Shown in pieces: positions 36,258 to 52,128 of a DNA stretch of 64,000 nt (the stretch's first letter is position 1; every line of letters starts with the position of its first letter). The notes under the pieces are model-generated. The model searched no databases, was not told where the DNA came from, and saw only the letters and a list, made by a program, of their open reading frames with translations. Position numbers and translations under genes: made by a program. Source of the stretch: Aphrophora alni (lineage: Eukaryota; Arthropoda; Insecta; Hemiptera; Aphrophoridae); NCBI GenBank assembly GCA_963513935.1, contig OY740768.1, positions 42,588,368-42,652,367 of the forward strand. The letters are read 5' to 3'.

Positions 36258-37334
36258 AAGATATCTGGTTTGATCGGCTCCGCCATAAAACCAAGATATT
36301 GAAAACCACTAAATATAATAATACTTCCCTTTCAAATTTCCTTCTATCTTATTACATTTTTATATCTAGTTCTGCCTTCCTATCCTAACAATTTACAGAT
36401 TACATATTCATAATTTTTATATATACAATTCATACTACACATTTCATTGTTCTTCTTATTCTGCATAATCTGAAATTACATTTATACAACATGACATGGT
36501 ATACATTTCCTTTTGAAATGTTCACTGGGTGAGTTCACTTCCACTGAAAACACATGTTTATACTGTACACAACTTACATAAATACAGGGACACATTTTAA
36601 TTTGCCTGATAACCAAATAACAATACTTTACTGGATTACATTTTCATACTACTGTTATGTTCCTTGCATTCATATTTCCCGAATTTTTACAATCCGAGTT
36701 TTTTGTACGTTTTATTTTACATTACCCTTTTTTTATTTATTTATTATTTTTTTTTATTTGCCTTTGTGGCTTCAATTACAATAATTGAGAGTTTTTTAAT
36801 TAATTAATTGTTTATTTGTTTAATTTATTTATTTATTATTTTTTTCATTTTCCATTCGTTTGTTTTGATAAGTTTTCATTTGCTTTTTCTTAAGTTTTTC
36901 CTAAGTTTTTAGTTAAACTTCTTTCTTCCAGAATCCTAACTACTCCGATTCTCCTAACAATTTTTACGCATAATTAATTTTCTGGTAATTAATATGCAAC
37001 CCCTATACACCCCTGACTCGTGTATTAGGCCATTCCAGGCACCTGATTTGTTCGTAGGTTATATTCGAACGTTTTCTTCCTGGATCTGTATTACTATTTA
37101 ATTTAAAACTAGCAAACACATTAGCATGTAAGATATAAATACTTAGGCCTTTCAATCAATTGAGATGCGTTGAGTTGTTTATTTAGGCCTACTTCCTTCA
37201 TTTCAGTCTTCTCAGTCTGCCGTGTTCCCTCTCTCCACTTCCGTCGACCTTGAACGTCCCTTGACTTTAGTTCAGCTGTGTTGCAAACCGTCCCATCCTA
37301 GCCTACTTTAGTTCCTGTCCTTTTCTATCTTCAT
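36258..37334 (-). other. Non-coding 3' interior of the LTR element
   Basis: About 1.1 kb between the protease stop codon and the polypurine tract. In element sense no long frame is present and no env, RT, RNase H or integrase motif is recognisable. Autonomous relatives would have pol upstream of this position. The T-rich plus strand gives only a chance 76-codon frame (36554-36784). Confidence 0.6.
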
Positions 37335-38942
37335 TCATTGCGTGTTTACTAATTCATAATGTTTACATTTGATATCTGTCTTCACTCCTTGTCTAAGTCC
37401 ACACAGCTGACTTCCAATTTGGCCTACTTTCTCTTTGTACCGTACATGTTTCCTACTTAATTTAGTTTTATTTACAACAGAAATATCAGTGTTTTTAAAT
37501 CTGACTTTAGACATTTTTCCACGCACTTTTGACAGTTGATTGTAGTCACGCGTGTCTGTTCCTCCTACAGATATTAATTCTTCTTGTGATTGTTTATTAT
37601 TATACTTTTTATTGTTAATCGAGTGGTCGGAATATTTACCGTGTAGTGCAGTGCTTGACTTCGCCTGATTTGGATTACAACGCTTATTTGGATATTTACA
37701 GTTTCGGCTACTTTGGCTGCGTCGCGACGCGTAGTTGGTAACTGGATATTTTTCACCACTATACCTAACTTTAATTGGTACATTAATCTTTTTTAATGCC
37801 CTATTACGCGAAATTTCGTCCTTGGCTTCTTTAGATAGCATCTTAGGTACGATTAAATTTTTGGATTTTTGCCCCTTCCTTCGTTGAACAGATAACCCCT
37901 TCGGTATCATTTGATCCAACCCTTCTTCGTTTTGTATCCTAACCTTATCAATATTCCTAGCTGTTGTGTCCGGCTTCCTGTCTTGACTCATGCTACAATT
38001 CCCTTCCATTACATCGTTGATGCCGGTTTTTTCTATTTCCGGTACATTAACGATTTCAGCTTTGTTTACTAACTCATTTATGCTAATTTCATTTTCATTT
38101 AACTTATTGGTTTGGAGTTTCGTATTTATTGCCTCGATTTTGTCGGATTTAATTACCTCCGATTTAATTAAATTTATTGATTTATTGTTTTTATAGTATC
38201 GGGAATTAATATTAAAACATTTTCCCTTTAAACGTGTTATTGCAACTTTTTTGTCAATAAACGGGATTTTAATATTATCCTGACCTATTTTAAACATTGC
38301 AAATTTTTCTTGCATGTTTATTTTGGCTTGTAAATTATATAAAAGGTCACATCCCATAATTATCCTAGATTTTAGACCTTTTACTACCAAAAATTGTAGA
38401 TCTACGCATTTATCTAACAGTTTAATTTCAATTAGGACTTGCTTGTTAATTTTTTGCACCTTCCCTTTTAATGCTCCAATTATTTCTAGGCACGCTACCG
38501 GTAATTCTAAGATTTTGACATCTTTCGATTTTAATTGATCGAGGTAATCCTGTTGGATAACGCTTACTTCAGCTCCTGTGTCAATCTCAAGGTAACCGGT
38601 ACTTGTTCCAAGTTCGACTGGAATCGCGGGTATTTCTTCTATGGGTTTTTCAGTTAAAATTGGCTCGTCCTTATTATCTAGCAAGTCTACTCTAAATTTG
38701 ACATTTAAACTACCTAATTGTTTAGGTTGATATTCGCGCTCCTTTTCGACGACTTTTTCGCCTACTTCAGGTTCGATCCTACTACAAGGAGTAACTTTTT
38801 TATTTCCTAACTTTTTGGTATTTACCTGCACTTTAACTTTTTTAACTTTAATCTTTTGTTTTATTGTTTTTTCTACAGCCCTGTCATTCCGAAAACATCC
38901 ATCCTTTGGCAGAACCTCACTTATTAGTTTTTTTTCTGCTGG
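37335..38942 (-). CDS. Retropepsin-type protease ORF (pro), expressed by -1 frameshift
   Basis: The frame is open from 38942, just after an in-frame stop, to a stop at 37335. It has no ATG near its start (the codon at 38831 is GTG), which fits expression as a gag-pro fusion rather than independent initiation. Counting from 38831, residues 79-100 contain the aspartic-protease active site YLEIDTGAEVSVI (D84-T-G-A). A flap-like stretch follows (IIGALKGKVQK, about 118-128), then RIIMGCDLL (156-164), the conserved ILG-type segment near the end of retropepsins. The remaining ~325 residues are Lys/Asn/Ser-rich and match no RT, RNase H or integrase motif (no YxDD, no HHCC). Retropepsins act as dimers to cleave Gag and Gag-Pro in particles. 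The predicted fusion is about 905 aa. The frame is intact. Confidence 0.85.
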   Translation of the reverse strand, partial: PAEKKLISEVLPKDGCFRNDRAVEKTIKQKIKVKKVKVQVNTKKLGNKKVTPCSRIEPEVGEKVVEKEREYQPKQLGSLNVKFRVDLLDNKDEPILTEKPIEEIPAIPVELGTSTGYLEIDTGAEVSVIQQDYLDQLKSKDVKILELPVACLEIIGALKGKVQKINKQVLIEIKLLDKCVDLQFLVVKGLKSRIIMGCDLLYNLQAKINMQEKFAMFKIGQDNIKIPFIDKKVAITRLKGKCFNINSRYYKNNKSINLIKSEVIKSDKIEAINTKLQTNKLNENEISINELVNKAEIVNVPEIEKTGINDVMEGNCSMSQDRKPDTTARNIDKVRIQNEEGLDQMIPKGLSVQRRKGQKSKNLIVPKMLSKEAKDEISRNRALKKINVPIKVRYSGEKYPVTNYASRRSQSSRNCKYPNKRCNPNQAKSSTALHGKYSDHSINNKKYNNKQSQEELISVGGTDTRDYNQLSKVRGKMSKVRFKNTDISVVNKTKLSRKHVRYKEKVGQIGSQLCGLRQGVKTDIKCKHYELVNTQ

Positions 38943-40051
38943 TTAGGATTTGAGTTGAAAGGACGTGGTTTATTGGAACTTGGGTGATTAGAGTTATTCG
39001 GGTTTTGAGCATAGGATCTTTGGATAGGGGGGTTATTTCTAGGTGTGAAATTTTGCCTATTTTGCGTGTCTTGAACGTCCTGGGGTCTGCCTCGCCGATT
39101 TTCCTCTATCATATCGACATTGTTTAAAAAGTTTATCGCATCTTGAATCGTTTCACTAGGCTTACCTATGCTTGCTAGCCTAATTTGTTCGCTAAAGTGT
39201 TGCATTACTGTGAATACTAGGAAACCTTCAGATAAGGGGGGATCTAAATCTCGAGCTTTATTTACTACCATACAGAAATATTCTGTTCTACTAGCATTAC
39301 CCTTCTCTACATACTTATTGTTTTCGATATAATTTCTGATCGCTTTTTGTTTTTGTAGTGACCAGTAATTATTTAAAAATGCTTCCTTAAATTCGGCATA
39401 CTTCATCTCTTCGCGGTTTGTTATGTTAAACCATTCGAGTGCATAACCTTTAAGATGGCGTCTAATGAATTTAATCTTCTCCCTATCTTCTAAATAGGGA
39501 TTCAACTCGTCCATTAACCCTTCTATGTCCCTTAAAAATTGTTTAGGCCTTTCTTTACTGTTTCCCAAAAATTCAATTTTAGTTGCTTCGCTCTCATAAC
39601 GCGGCATCATTATTCCTACACTCCTACTACCACCTCCCTGACTCAACACGTCTCCTATTTTCTTTTCGACGCGTTGCACCCGACTTTCCATTGTTCTGAA
39701 GCCCTCATCTACTGTGTTCTTCATGGTGCTCGTCGTTTCTTCCAGAAAATGGATCGTTCCTTCAATTTTCCCAAATTTCTCTTCCACCTTGGTCTGTTGT
39801 TCCTTACACCTCACGCTTTCTTCCTCCAGGCTTCGTTCCAGGTCTCCCAGCTTTCCAGAGATTAAGTGGTATAATTCTTTTTGTTCCTTCTCTCGCTGTA
39901 ACCTTTCTGCCTCCTTTTCTTCCCGGATTTTTTCATCCTTGAGCCGTCTTCTTTCCTCTTTTCTTTCCAGTTCTTCCTGATCTTTCTTCGCCCTTTCTTC
40001 TTTATCTTTTTTATATTGTTCGAAGAACTCTTTCATTGCCTTATCCGCCAT
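38924..40051 (-). CDS. Retrotransposon Gag
   Basis: 375 aa, ATG at 40049-40051, about 420 nt after the primer binding site. Residues 5-62 are almost entirely charged (EERAKKDQEELERKEERRR) and should form a long coiled coil, with further heptad-like helix to about 135. Residues 155-315 carry a typical capsid-like gag core: KIEFLGNSKERPKQFLRDIE (158-177), REKIKFIRRHLKGYALEWF (190-208) and YAEFKEAFLNNYW (218-230). The C-terminal 55 residues are Asn/Pro/Arg-rich without a CCHC zinc knuckle, unlike many Ty3/gypsy Gags; the basic tail may replace it for RNA binding. Gag would assemble the cytoplasmic particle that packages element RNA. The frame has no internal stop, as expected for a recent copy. 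The last codons overlap the protease frame through the A AAA AAC site. Confidence 0.9.
   Translation of the reverse strand: MADKAMKEFFEQYKKDKEERAKKDQEELERKEERRRLKDEKIREEKEAERLQREKEQKELYHLISGKLGDLERSLEEESVRCKEQQTKVEEKFGKIEGTIHFLEETTSTMKNTVDEGFRTMESRVQRVEKKIGDVLSQGGGSRSVGIMMPRYESEATKIEFLGNSKERPKQFLRDIEGLMDELNPYLEDREKIKFIRRHLKGYALEWFNITNREEMKYAEFKEAFLNNYWSLQKQKAIRNYIENNKYVEKGNASRTEYFCMVVNKARDLDPPLSEGFLVFTVMQHFSEQIRLASIGKPSETIQDAINFLNNVDMIEENRRGRPQDVQDTQNRQNFTPRNNPPIQRSYAQNPNNSNHPSSNKPRPFNSNPNQQKKN
38927..38933 (-). promoter_or_regulatory. -1 ribosomal frameshift site A AAA AAC
   Basis: In gag frame the codons are CAG AAA AAA AAC TAA TAA. The slippery heptamer A AAA AAC is in the correct X XXY YYZ phase and directly abuts the gag stop. 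Slipping back one base continues with CTA ATA AGT in the protease frame. The pro frame overlaps gag by only 19 nt, so this is the obvious joining point. A downstream pseudoknot or stem-loop was not evident by eye. Confidence 0.85.
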
Positions 40052-40464
40052 TTTAACTTTTGCTTTTTTATACTATTTTAATTTGATTTAATTAATTGTT
40101 TTTATTTATTTAATTTTGTTTTGATCTGTCGCGCCGGAAAACTCCCAATTATTTTAAATTTATTTTTACTCCAATCTTTTTAGGCCTACACCCCCAATTT
40201 TCCGATTTTACCACGACAAATGTAATTTATTGGTTAATTAATTTTAATGTTTTCATTTCCTCTCTCCCCCTCTGAACCTTAATACGACACGAACCCGGGA
40301 AATACTTCAGACGTGGAAAATAGCAGTAGTATGGCTTAATATTAAACACAATTCTAAAGCTAACATACACAGTTTCAAGCACAAATAAATTTACGTTAGT
40401 TTTTTGACTGAATTTCACTTTTGGTTAATTTTTTAACCACAAGTGAAATCGGGCCAACACCGAA
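40052..40464 (-). other. Leader between primer binding site and gag
   Basis: A 5' untranslated leader of about 410 nt in element sense. It probably contains packaging signals, none of which is recognisable by eye. The 63-codon minus frame 40227-40418 is not supported as a gene. Confidence 0.6.
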
Positions 40465-40472
40465 GGGCGCCA
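40465..40472 (-). other. Primer binding site (TGGCGCCC)
   Basis: In element sense the 5' LTR ends CCGTTGGA, then GAAA, then TGGCGCCCTTCGG. TGGCGCC is complementary to the 3' end of lysine-type tRNAs (GGCGCCA). The 4-nt spacing after the LTR and the absence of this sequence at the other LTR fit a true PBS. Complementarity beyond 8 nt is weaker, so the exact tRNA is uncertain. Confidence 0.75.
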
Positions 40473-40476
40473 TTTC

Positions 40477-45375
<4,899 letters not shown>

Positions 45376-45575
45376 ATACATGAATAAAGGTGTAGATTCA
45401 GCTAGGGTTTATCGAAGTTGCCACACCCGTACTAATAGGAAAGATGAAAGAGAGAGATATAATCCAAAACTAGATTAAGAAAGGTGTAGACTTGGCTAGG
45501 GTTCCTTGAAGTTCCACACCCATACCAACTGCGTTATTTTAGTGCAGTTTCCTGATAGTTTCATAATTTCTAAAA
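45376..45575. repeat. Dispersed repeat family, copy 1 (internally duplicated)
   Basis: Two internal units about 97 bp apart share GGTGTAGA-TTCAGCTAGGGTT / GGTGTAGA-CTTGGCTAGGGTT and a CCACACCC(G/A)TAC box. Between them are TAGGAAAGATGAAAGA and AATCCAAAACTAGA; after them is GCAGTTTCCTGATAGTTT. The same order recurs in diverged form at 58715-58845, so this is a dispersed repeat of unknown type. A 20-nt poly-A lies 80 bp to the right (about 45658-45677). Confidence 0.55.
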
Positions 45576-48355
45576 TGTGTTAGCTCATTATGTCATTTTG
45601 TGCGTCTATCGATCTGCATACGTAAATATTAAAGGCGGCAAATGACAGGATGAACACAAAAAAAAAAAAAAAAAAAAGTACAAGTCCCAACAATTATTAT
45701 ATTCTTGACAAAATATTTGCCAATGAAGTAAAATACAAAAAATAAATTACTGAATTACATTTTAAAATATAATAGATATTTGTACACCACATTTTCTTAT
45801 AATGGTCCAAGCTATATTTTGTACATGTTATAAAATTGAATCCACTTCTGTCCATCGCACAGCGTTTCATTTCGTATTCTGTTTCACGCTACACATAGGG
45901 CAGTCGTAAATTGAAAGACAAAGCGATAACGGCTAATGAAACCGTATTCCGTCGTATTTCCAGCCGACGCCTTCCATCTTATTGCACACATATAAAACAC
46001 ATAAATTCTCAAATATGTGCTATTCAATTTAAAGTTTTTATTTTATGTAATTTGATTTCATTACAATTTGTTATCGTAAAACAAACATTGTTAATATTTG
46101 CAAAACTGTGACTAAGTCAGTAAATTGTTCTCTAGATAAATATAGACATATACTTTAATTTATTATTTGTTTGTTTTTTAAATTATAAATTCTGTGACAC
46201 ATATTGTGATTACCGGGTAACTTAACCATTTATTTTTCCCATTGAAAACAGCAACATTAAAATGATAAAGTAGTATTTCGAATGCGTCTTCTCAATCGCT
46301 GTATAGACTTAGTAAAAAGAAATATCATTTGTATATCTCTCTTTTTTCAAATACAAGATAAATTTGCAAATGTGTAATATAAACCCACATACATATTTTT
46401 ACTTTCACAAAAATACATTGTAGAGAGAGGGGTATAAAAATCGATGTTGAATATTTTCGGATATTCATCTGAGTTTAAAAAAAGTCTACAGCCCGAATGA
46501 GTGGGTCGATTTTCATAAAATTTGATATGTGGGCATATTTTACTCATAACTCGAAACGATTTTGTTTTTAATCTTTTTTTAAAGATCAAAATTTTGGGGT
46601 GGCTACCATAAGAATAAAACACAAAATTACAACTAACCCAAAATTATCTCTAACGATTTTGATCAATTTCGATCAAGTCCAACCAAACAAAACGTATTAG
46701 TCTTTTCAAAAATGTCAGTTGTTGACCTGACGGTAAAAAAACAAACAAACAAACAAATCGGATATGAGGCTGTTATAAAATATGTAAATTCTCAAAATCA
46801 ACTGTTCCGTTTTTTTTTAACGTCTAAGTAAAATGTGAAGATTAATAACCCAAATCCGTGTGCGAAATTACAATTTAATATAAAAATAGTAAGGTTCAGA
46901 AATAATTGGCAAAAATCAAAAATTAACCTTGAATGACGTCATTATAAGCTCTATTTTAATCAATACAATTTACGATGAAGGCATGTTTATGGCACACACG
47001 AAGACAGTTTATGGCCTTGTTGAATTAATATATAAATTTTCGTTTTAAAGACGTCAATGGTTTCTTTTTTTTTCTTTTTGGTTGACAACGACGGAACTGA
47101 AATTATTACTTTTGGTTCGTTTAAATTTAGTTTCTGGTGAAGGAGATAGTTTAAACAATGTCTTTGCACCGTTTATTTATTTAATGTTTACTGCACAAGT
47201 TGTGTAATATGCCTTTATGATTATCGGATAAATAAATCATAAAGTGACATTTTTTAAAACCAATCTCTTTTGCAAATAAAATGAAAATGCTATGAAATCA
47301 TAAAATAGGTTTTTCAGATATTAATGTTACTCGCAATATAAAATATTAAATTTAAAAATTCGGATCACTTCCAAATAGATTAATTATTCAATATTTAAGT
47401 GACAGTTTAAAAAATGATTTTATCTAAAAATTTTAAAATTCAGTCTGATAGCCTTTATCTGTGTATGCTTGTGACACAATTCTCTCGAGAACGCATTAGG
47501 CTTCAAGTGCTATATTTATGGTGTGTTTTTCCCAATAAAGTTGATGAAATATTTATTTTAAATTAAATTCCTTTAATCTACAACTTTCATACACAAGACC
47601 TTTCTACTAATTTTATCGTAACTTTAACTTTTCGTGATAATTGATGAAAAACTAAAATAATTTAATTAATTTACATCAAAATAAAATATATAATGGAATA
47701 TGATATTTAAAAATCCTTGAATGTTATTTAATTTATTATTTAATGAGTAGGCCTATAATATGCTACAAAATTTAAATTTAGTTCTTTACCACAGTACACC
47801 TGACTCATTCAATTAGTTTCAGTAAATGATTTCAATAAGGGGTACCAAATAAGGGGTGAGATTATAGTTGATTATAATTCCCACAACTAAGAAACTCTAG
47901 TTGTGGGCGAAGGCCTTAATTAAATTCTGTAGCTACTAGCCACTAGAGGTAAATTATCAATACAAGCGTTGCTATGAAATGAAACACTTCCGAGGCCCAC
48001 AAGTGTCGCGGTACTAATAAAACAAATTAAATTGTGTTAAATAAATGAAACCTAAATCCAATGTCTTTAAATGGGAGAAGTGAGTTGATCATAAAAGTTA
48101 ATTGAGTTTGCCATAGATGATGATCACAGAGAGATGATTTAATCATATTATGAATTTTTCGTCAAGTGAAAAAGTACTTTGCATTCAAGTGGTAAATAAT
48201 TTCCTCTCTATAGAATAACAATATGATATTTTAATACATCACTATTTTATGGTTAGGAAAATAGTATACTGTTATTCATTAGAAAAACAAATAAAAAATT
48301 GAAGTTTATAACTACTTACTCCTAGTTTAACAATTAAAAATATTTATGTAATTGG

Positions 48356-48357
<2 letters not shown>
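45576..48357. other. Mostly AT-rich DNA, no gene seen
   Basis: A 91-codon minus frame (46347-46622) and a 66-codon plus frame (45911-46111) lack recognisable domains. The segment 46620-46770 ends in an (ACAA)n stretch (AAACAAACAAACAAAC), a common feature of non-coding transposon debris. Confidence 0.5.

Positions 48358-48397
<40 letters not shown>
48358..48397. repeat. (TA)n microsatellite
   Basis: About 40 bp of perfect TA repeat in AT-rich DNA. No inserted element is associated. Confidence 0.95.
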
Positions 48398-48401
<4 letters not shown>

Positions 48402-50769
48402 AAGTGTTGTTTTGAATAAAAATCTGTTGTTTATTCAAATGCTTAACATAAAGTTTCATTATTTTTGTTGATATTATTAAACCTTTTCTGGTCATAAACG
48501 AACAATGCCAAGTAGAAAATCAATGAGAGAAATATTTCGCAATAAATTCCAGCACGCTACGAATCCGATACAGGTAACACGTATGTTTATTTATTGGATA
48601 TTTACTGCGGTCTCTTACAACTCTGACACTGTTTAAGTCCCCCTAAATGCAACGAGATTTATTTGTATTCATTACTTTATATTGTAAAAATACGTTAGGA
48701 TTTAATATAAATCTTAAATTATTGTTATTGAAACATTGATTCATTATAAAATTCAATGCACTAAGTATGTCAAATGTAATTAATAACTAATTAATTAAAG
48801 TTTATAAAATGAAATGCAAGCTATTTCGATCTGCCTATTACTATTTTTATTCATTCTTATTCGTTAAAAATGACAAGTAAAATAAAATACTATATAGGCC
48901 TACTAATTACTATATACTACATAACCAAAAATTTTTTTTTTTTAATATAAAAGAGAATTGCAAAAATGTATATGTATTTAGTTATATACTACAAGTAGGC
49001 TGATTGATACAAGTGTACCAACTGTTAAACTAGGGAAGTATTTGATATATTAAATATAGGCAAATGACAACTTTAATAGGTTTTATTGCATTATACTCTA
49101 TCTACGTTCATATTTTAATCTCGGTTCCTATTTTAAATACAAATAATGAATCTCTGAAAACGCCTAAAATTGACTTCTTCTTTTTTATTACTACTTTGAG
49201 CCTCTGTAGCTCCTAAACAGTTGTATGTATCAACAAAATACACAAAAATTTAAAAAAATACTTCTATAATGAATTTTAAATTGATCACCTTTTCCAATAA
49301 TCTATTGGACAAGTTTGTCAACTAGAAAAAAGATATGTAAATTTTAAAATGGCAACCTATTATGTACAAAATTCAACAAATTGCACATCGTGCAACGTTT
49401 AGTAGTAGCTCACGTGATACAACTTTAAAATCTGCATCACATATTGCCCATGCTTTTTTTCTAATATAAGAAGTTACTCAACATTAGAAGAAAAATGTCA
49501 GAAATAATAGCTCTAGTATTCGGCGGTTTTTGTTGAATTTAAGTGAAAGATTACATGTAAACTAAGTTTTTAACCCTTCGAAGTATAAATTTCATGCTTG
49601 TACAAAATTGTAGATACTAGTTCCTTTCAATCTATTTATTTAAAAGTTCACTAATATTAACCAACCGGTCAACAAAAAACCACAGAGCTCTGTGTTATTA
49701 TATTATAGTGACTAAACATTCTCAGTATGTGTTAAAAAATACGTGTCCTTTGTGCAAATGTGTGTAATGTGCAAAGTATAGCTAGCTGTATGATGATGCT
49801 GTCCATGGCAGAGAAACATATAATTGTCATTAAGAAACTATTCTTGACTGTTTTAAATAGTATGTAATATTTTACTATTTGTTGAATATGGTTGAAAAAT
49901 TGGTAACAAAATTTTAAAATGACGACCGTTTCAAACTGTTGAATGTTCCCTCAAATTTATGATTTATATGACATTGTAACAGCTCATAGGTGATCTATAC
50001 CATATATATTAATGAAAATGTCGGGGAATAGAACAAGAAACAAAATAAATTCGAGTGAAGTATTTATTTAATTTATTTATACTTTCATTCAACATTCATT
50101 GGGAAAACTCCAGCATACTAGACTTCATATTGGTGTAATGAAGTATAAGCCAAATCCCAGTACTACACATATTAAAAATACCAAATTACTTTTAAAATGT
50201 AATACTACTAACTCAGCGACCAGATCAAGTGGATTAATTTGTATAAGTGGGATATAATGAAACTATTTGAAATTTTAGATATTTATTGTTTTAAGTAGAA
50301 TTCCTTTCTATCTGAAGAAATCCAAACAAAGCATCCGTCTACTAGCTTTCCATAAATAAATATTGAAGATGTACTTCAAAAGACAAAAGCCTGCTTTTGA
50401 ATTCCCCGACTGGACTTTATCTTTCAACAAATATTTAAATCTGGAACAATGCAAAACAGTTTAGAATTCTAGAAGGTCGAAGGTGAATGGAAAATCTACT
50501 AGTAAATACCAGCAGCTTACTTTTACTTTATCGTTTATTTATTTTTCGAGTTTATAAAAAAGTCAACTATGAAAGCATTTATCTTTGAATTTTACACAAC
50601 ATTTTATTACAAAAATTGTATAATATAAATAAATTTTGCAAAAAGTTTAGTTTAAAACATCAAATACCCTCAAATATAGATATAGAGAAAAACAATATAC
50701 TATCACTTTCAAAATTAATTGTGTATAAAGGAATCCAATAAGTAATAGGTGGCTGATTTTTAATTTACT
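48398..50769. other. AT-rich DNA, no gene seen
   Basis: No frame of note and no repeat or RNA gene recognised. Confidence 0.5.
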
Positions 50770-50812
50770 GATTTTTTCGCTTGTACGTTTTTACTAGCAA
50801 GTATTGAAAATA
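50770..50812. repeat. 43-bp direct repeat, copy 1
   Basis: GATTTTTTCGCTTGTACG then TTTTTACTAGCAAGTATTG. Almost the same sequence recurs at 50997-51042 (a 3-bp length change plus one or two substitutions). The pair brackets the tRNA-like relic. At ~43 bp it is too long for an ordinary target-site duplication. Confidence 0.8.
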
Positions 50813-50850
50813 GCTTTACGCGCCAATGCTCTACCAACTGAACTATCTTA
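50813..50850 (-). pseudogene. tRNA-like relic (5' half with A box)
   Basis: On the minus strand, TAGTTCAGTTGGTAGAGC (plus-strand 50828-50845) is a near-perfect tRNA positions 8-25/A-box sequence. It is followed by a possible anticodon arm (TTGGC...GCTAT, 4 of 5 pairs). A T-arm/B-box (GGTTCGANTCC) is not found downstream, so it is not a functional tRNA. It may be the head of a decayed SINE or a truncated tRNA copy. Confidence 0.5.
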
Positions 50851-50996
50851 GTCGCTTCCCAGCACAGGGCGTAGACTTCTCACTAGACTTTTACGTGTAA
50901 CTGCTGCAATTTTGAGTTTCCAAACTAATTATCTCGTATATGCGACATTGAAATTAATTTTTACTCATTTTTCAGCCCTTACGTATGTATTTATTG

Positions 50997-51042
50997 ATTT
51001 TTTTCCCCGCTTATACGTTTTTACTAGCAAGTATTGAAAATA
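50997..51042. repeat. 43-bp direct repeat, copy 2
   Basis: GATTTTTTTCCCCGCTTATA then CGTTTTTACTAGCAAG and TATTGAAAATA; partner of 50770-50812. It differs by an insertion in the T/C tract and one C/T change. Confidence 0.8.
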
Positions 51043-51370
51043 CAATAATATTTCTAGTGAAAAATACTAAAACTAAAATATTTTAGTTTTCCCTACTCCT
51101 CCTAAGCTATTCCACGGTCTATATGAAGTCAACGTAAGATATTTTTATTAAACTCTCTTCAAAATATTCACATATGTTAACGGTTTTAACATTAATTATA
51201 ACATTTTATTCCACATGTAAGCATTAACTTTAACCCACCTATTATACTTTCTCCTGGTGCAGACCCAAAGTAATAGGATAGGGGGGAGGGGGTAATGATG
51301 CGAGTAAGTAACGCTGCTGAAACATGGAAGTAGTGTCTGACACAAAGACGAATTTAGAGTCAACACTTGA

Positions 51371-52128
51371 CTCCACTGATTAGAGACTGTCAACCCCACT
51401 GTTTGATTTGTTAGATGGAATACAATCTGAAAGAATGTTGGGTTGAAGTCGATATAACATAAAATTTGGTATTGTGGTTAGCCAAAGAATCAAATTGGTC
51501 GATAAGCTACACTACTGATATGTTGGGTAGAATAGTGTCCAGAGCAAAGTGAGGCTAGAGTCGATACACAATAAATTATGATATCGTAGTAAGGCAAAAA
51601 ACAGATTGGTCGATAAGCTACACTGATGATATGTTTGGTGGAATAGTGTCAGGAACAAAATAAGATTAGAGTTGATACAGAATAAATTATGGTATTGTTG
51701 AAATACAAATGAGTATATTGTTTGGTAAACCACAGTTTGACATGTTAGGTGGGATAAGAAGTTGAGATCGATATTGCTAGTGAGTAAATTATGGTATTGT
51801 TGAAATACAAAGGAGTATATTGTTTGGTAAAGCACAGTTTGACATGTTAGGTGGGATAAGAAGTTGAGATCGATATTGCTAGTGAGTAAATTATGGTATT
51901 GTTGAAATACAAAGGAGTATATTGGTCGGTAAACCAGAGTTTGACATGTTAGATGGGATAAGAAGTTGAGATCAATATCGCTAGTGAGTAAATTATGAGA
52001 TCATGGTAAAATTACATGGCAGATTGGTTGGTAAGTCACACTGATGAAGTCTTTGAAAGGAATAGAATATGAAACCTAATGAAAACTGAGATCAATAAAA
52101 CATAAATTATGAGATCGTACTCCAATCC
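51371..52128. repeat. Satellite-like array, ~102-113-bp unit, seven copies
   Basis: Units start at about 51371 (diverged), 51495, 51605, 51718, 51820, 51922 and 52024, marked by TTGGTCG(A/G)TAAG or TTGTTTGGTAAA starts. Shared boxes are GACATGTTAGGTGGGATA, GAGATCGATA and TAAATTATG(A/G)(T/G)AT. The three 102-bp units from 51718 are nearly identical, while the outer units of 110-123 bp are diverged, the usual core-to-edge pattern of an expanding array. The 107-codon minus-strand frame (51512-51835) is a translation of these repeats. Confidence 0.88.

Noticed and set aside
36246..37334. Search for RT, integrase or env remnants downstream of pro
   Set aside because: No YxDD, HHCC, DDE or membrane-protein frame was found in any minus-strand frame.
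38829..38831. Independent start of the protease at 38831
   Set aside because: The codon is GTG in an animal element and the frame continues upstream into the frameshift overlap, so this is not a real start.
46347..46770. 91-codon minus-strand ORF and ACAA-repeat end resembling transposon filler
   Set aside because: No domain, no terminal repeats and no splice context; nothing firm can be claimed.
51512..51835. 107-codon minus-strand ORF
   Set aside because: It covers the ~102-bp satellite and shows the same internal periodicity.
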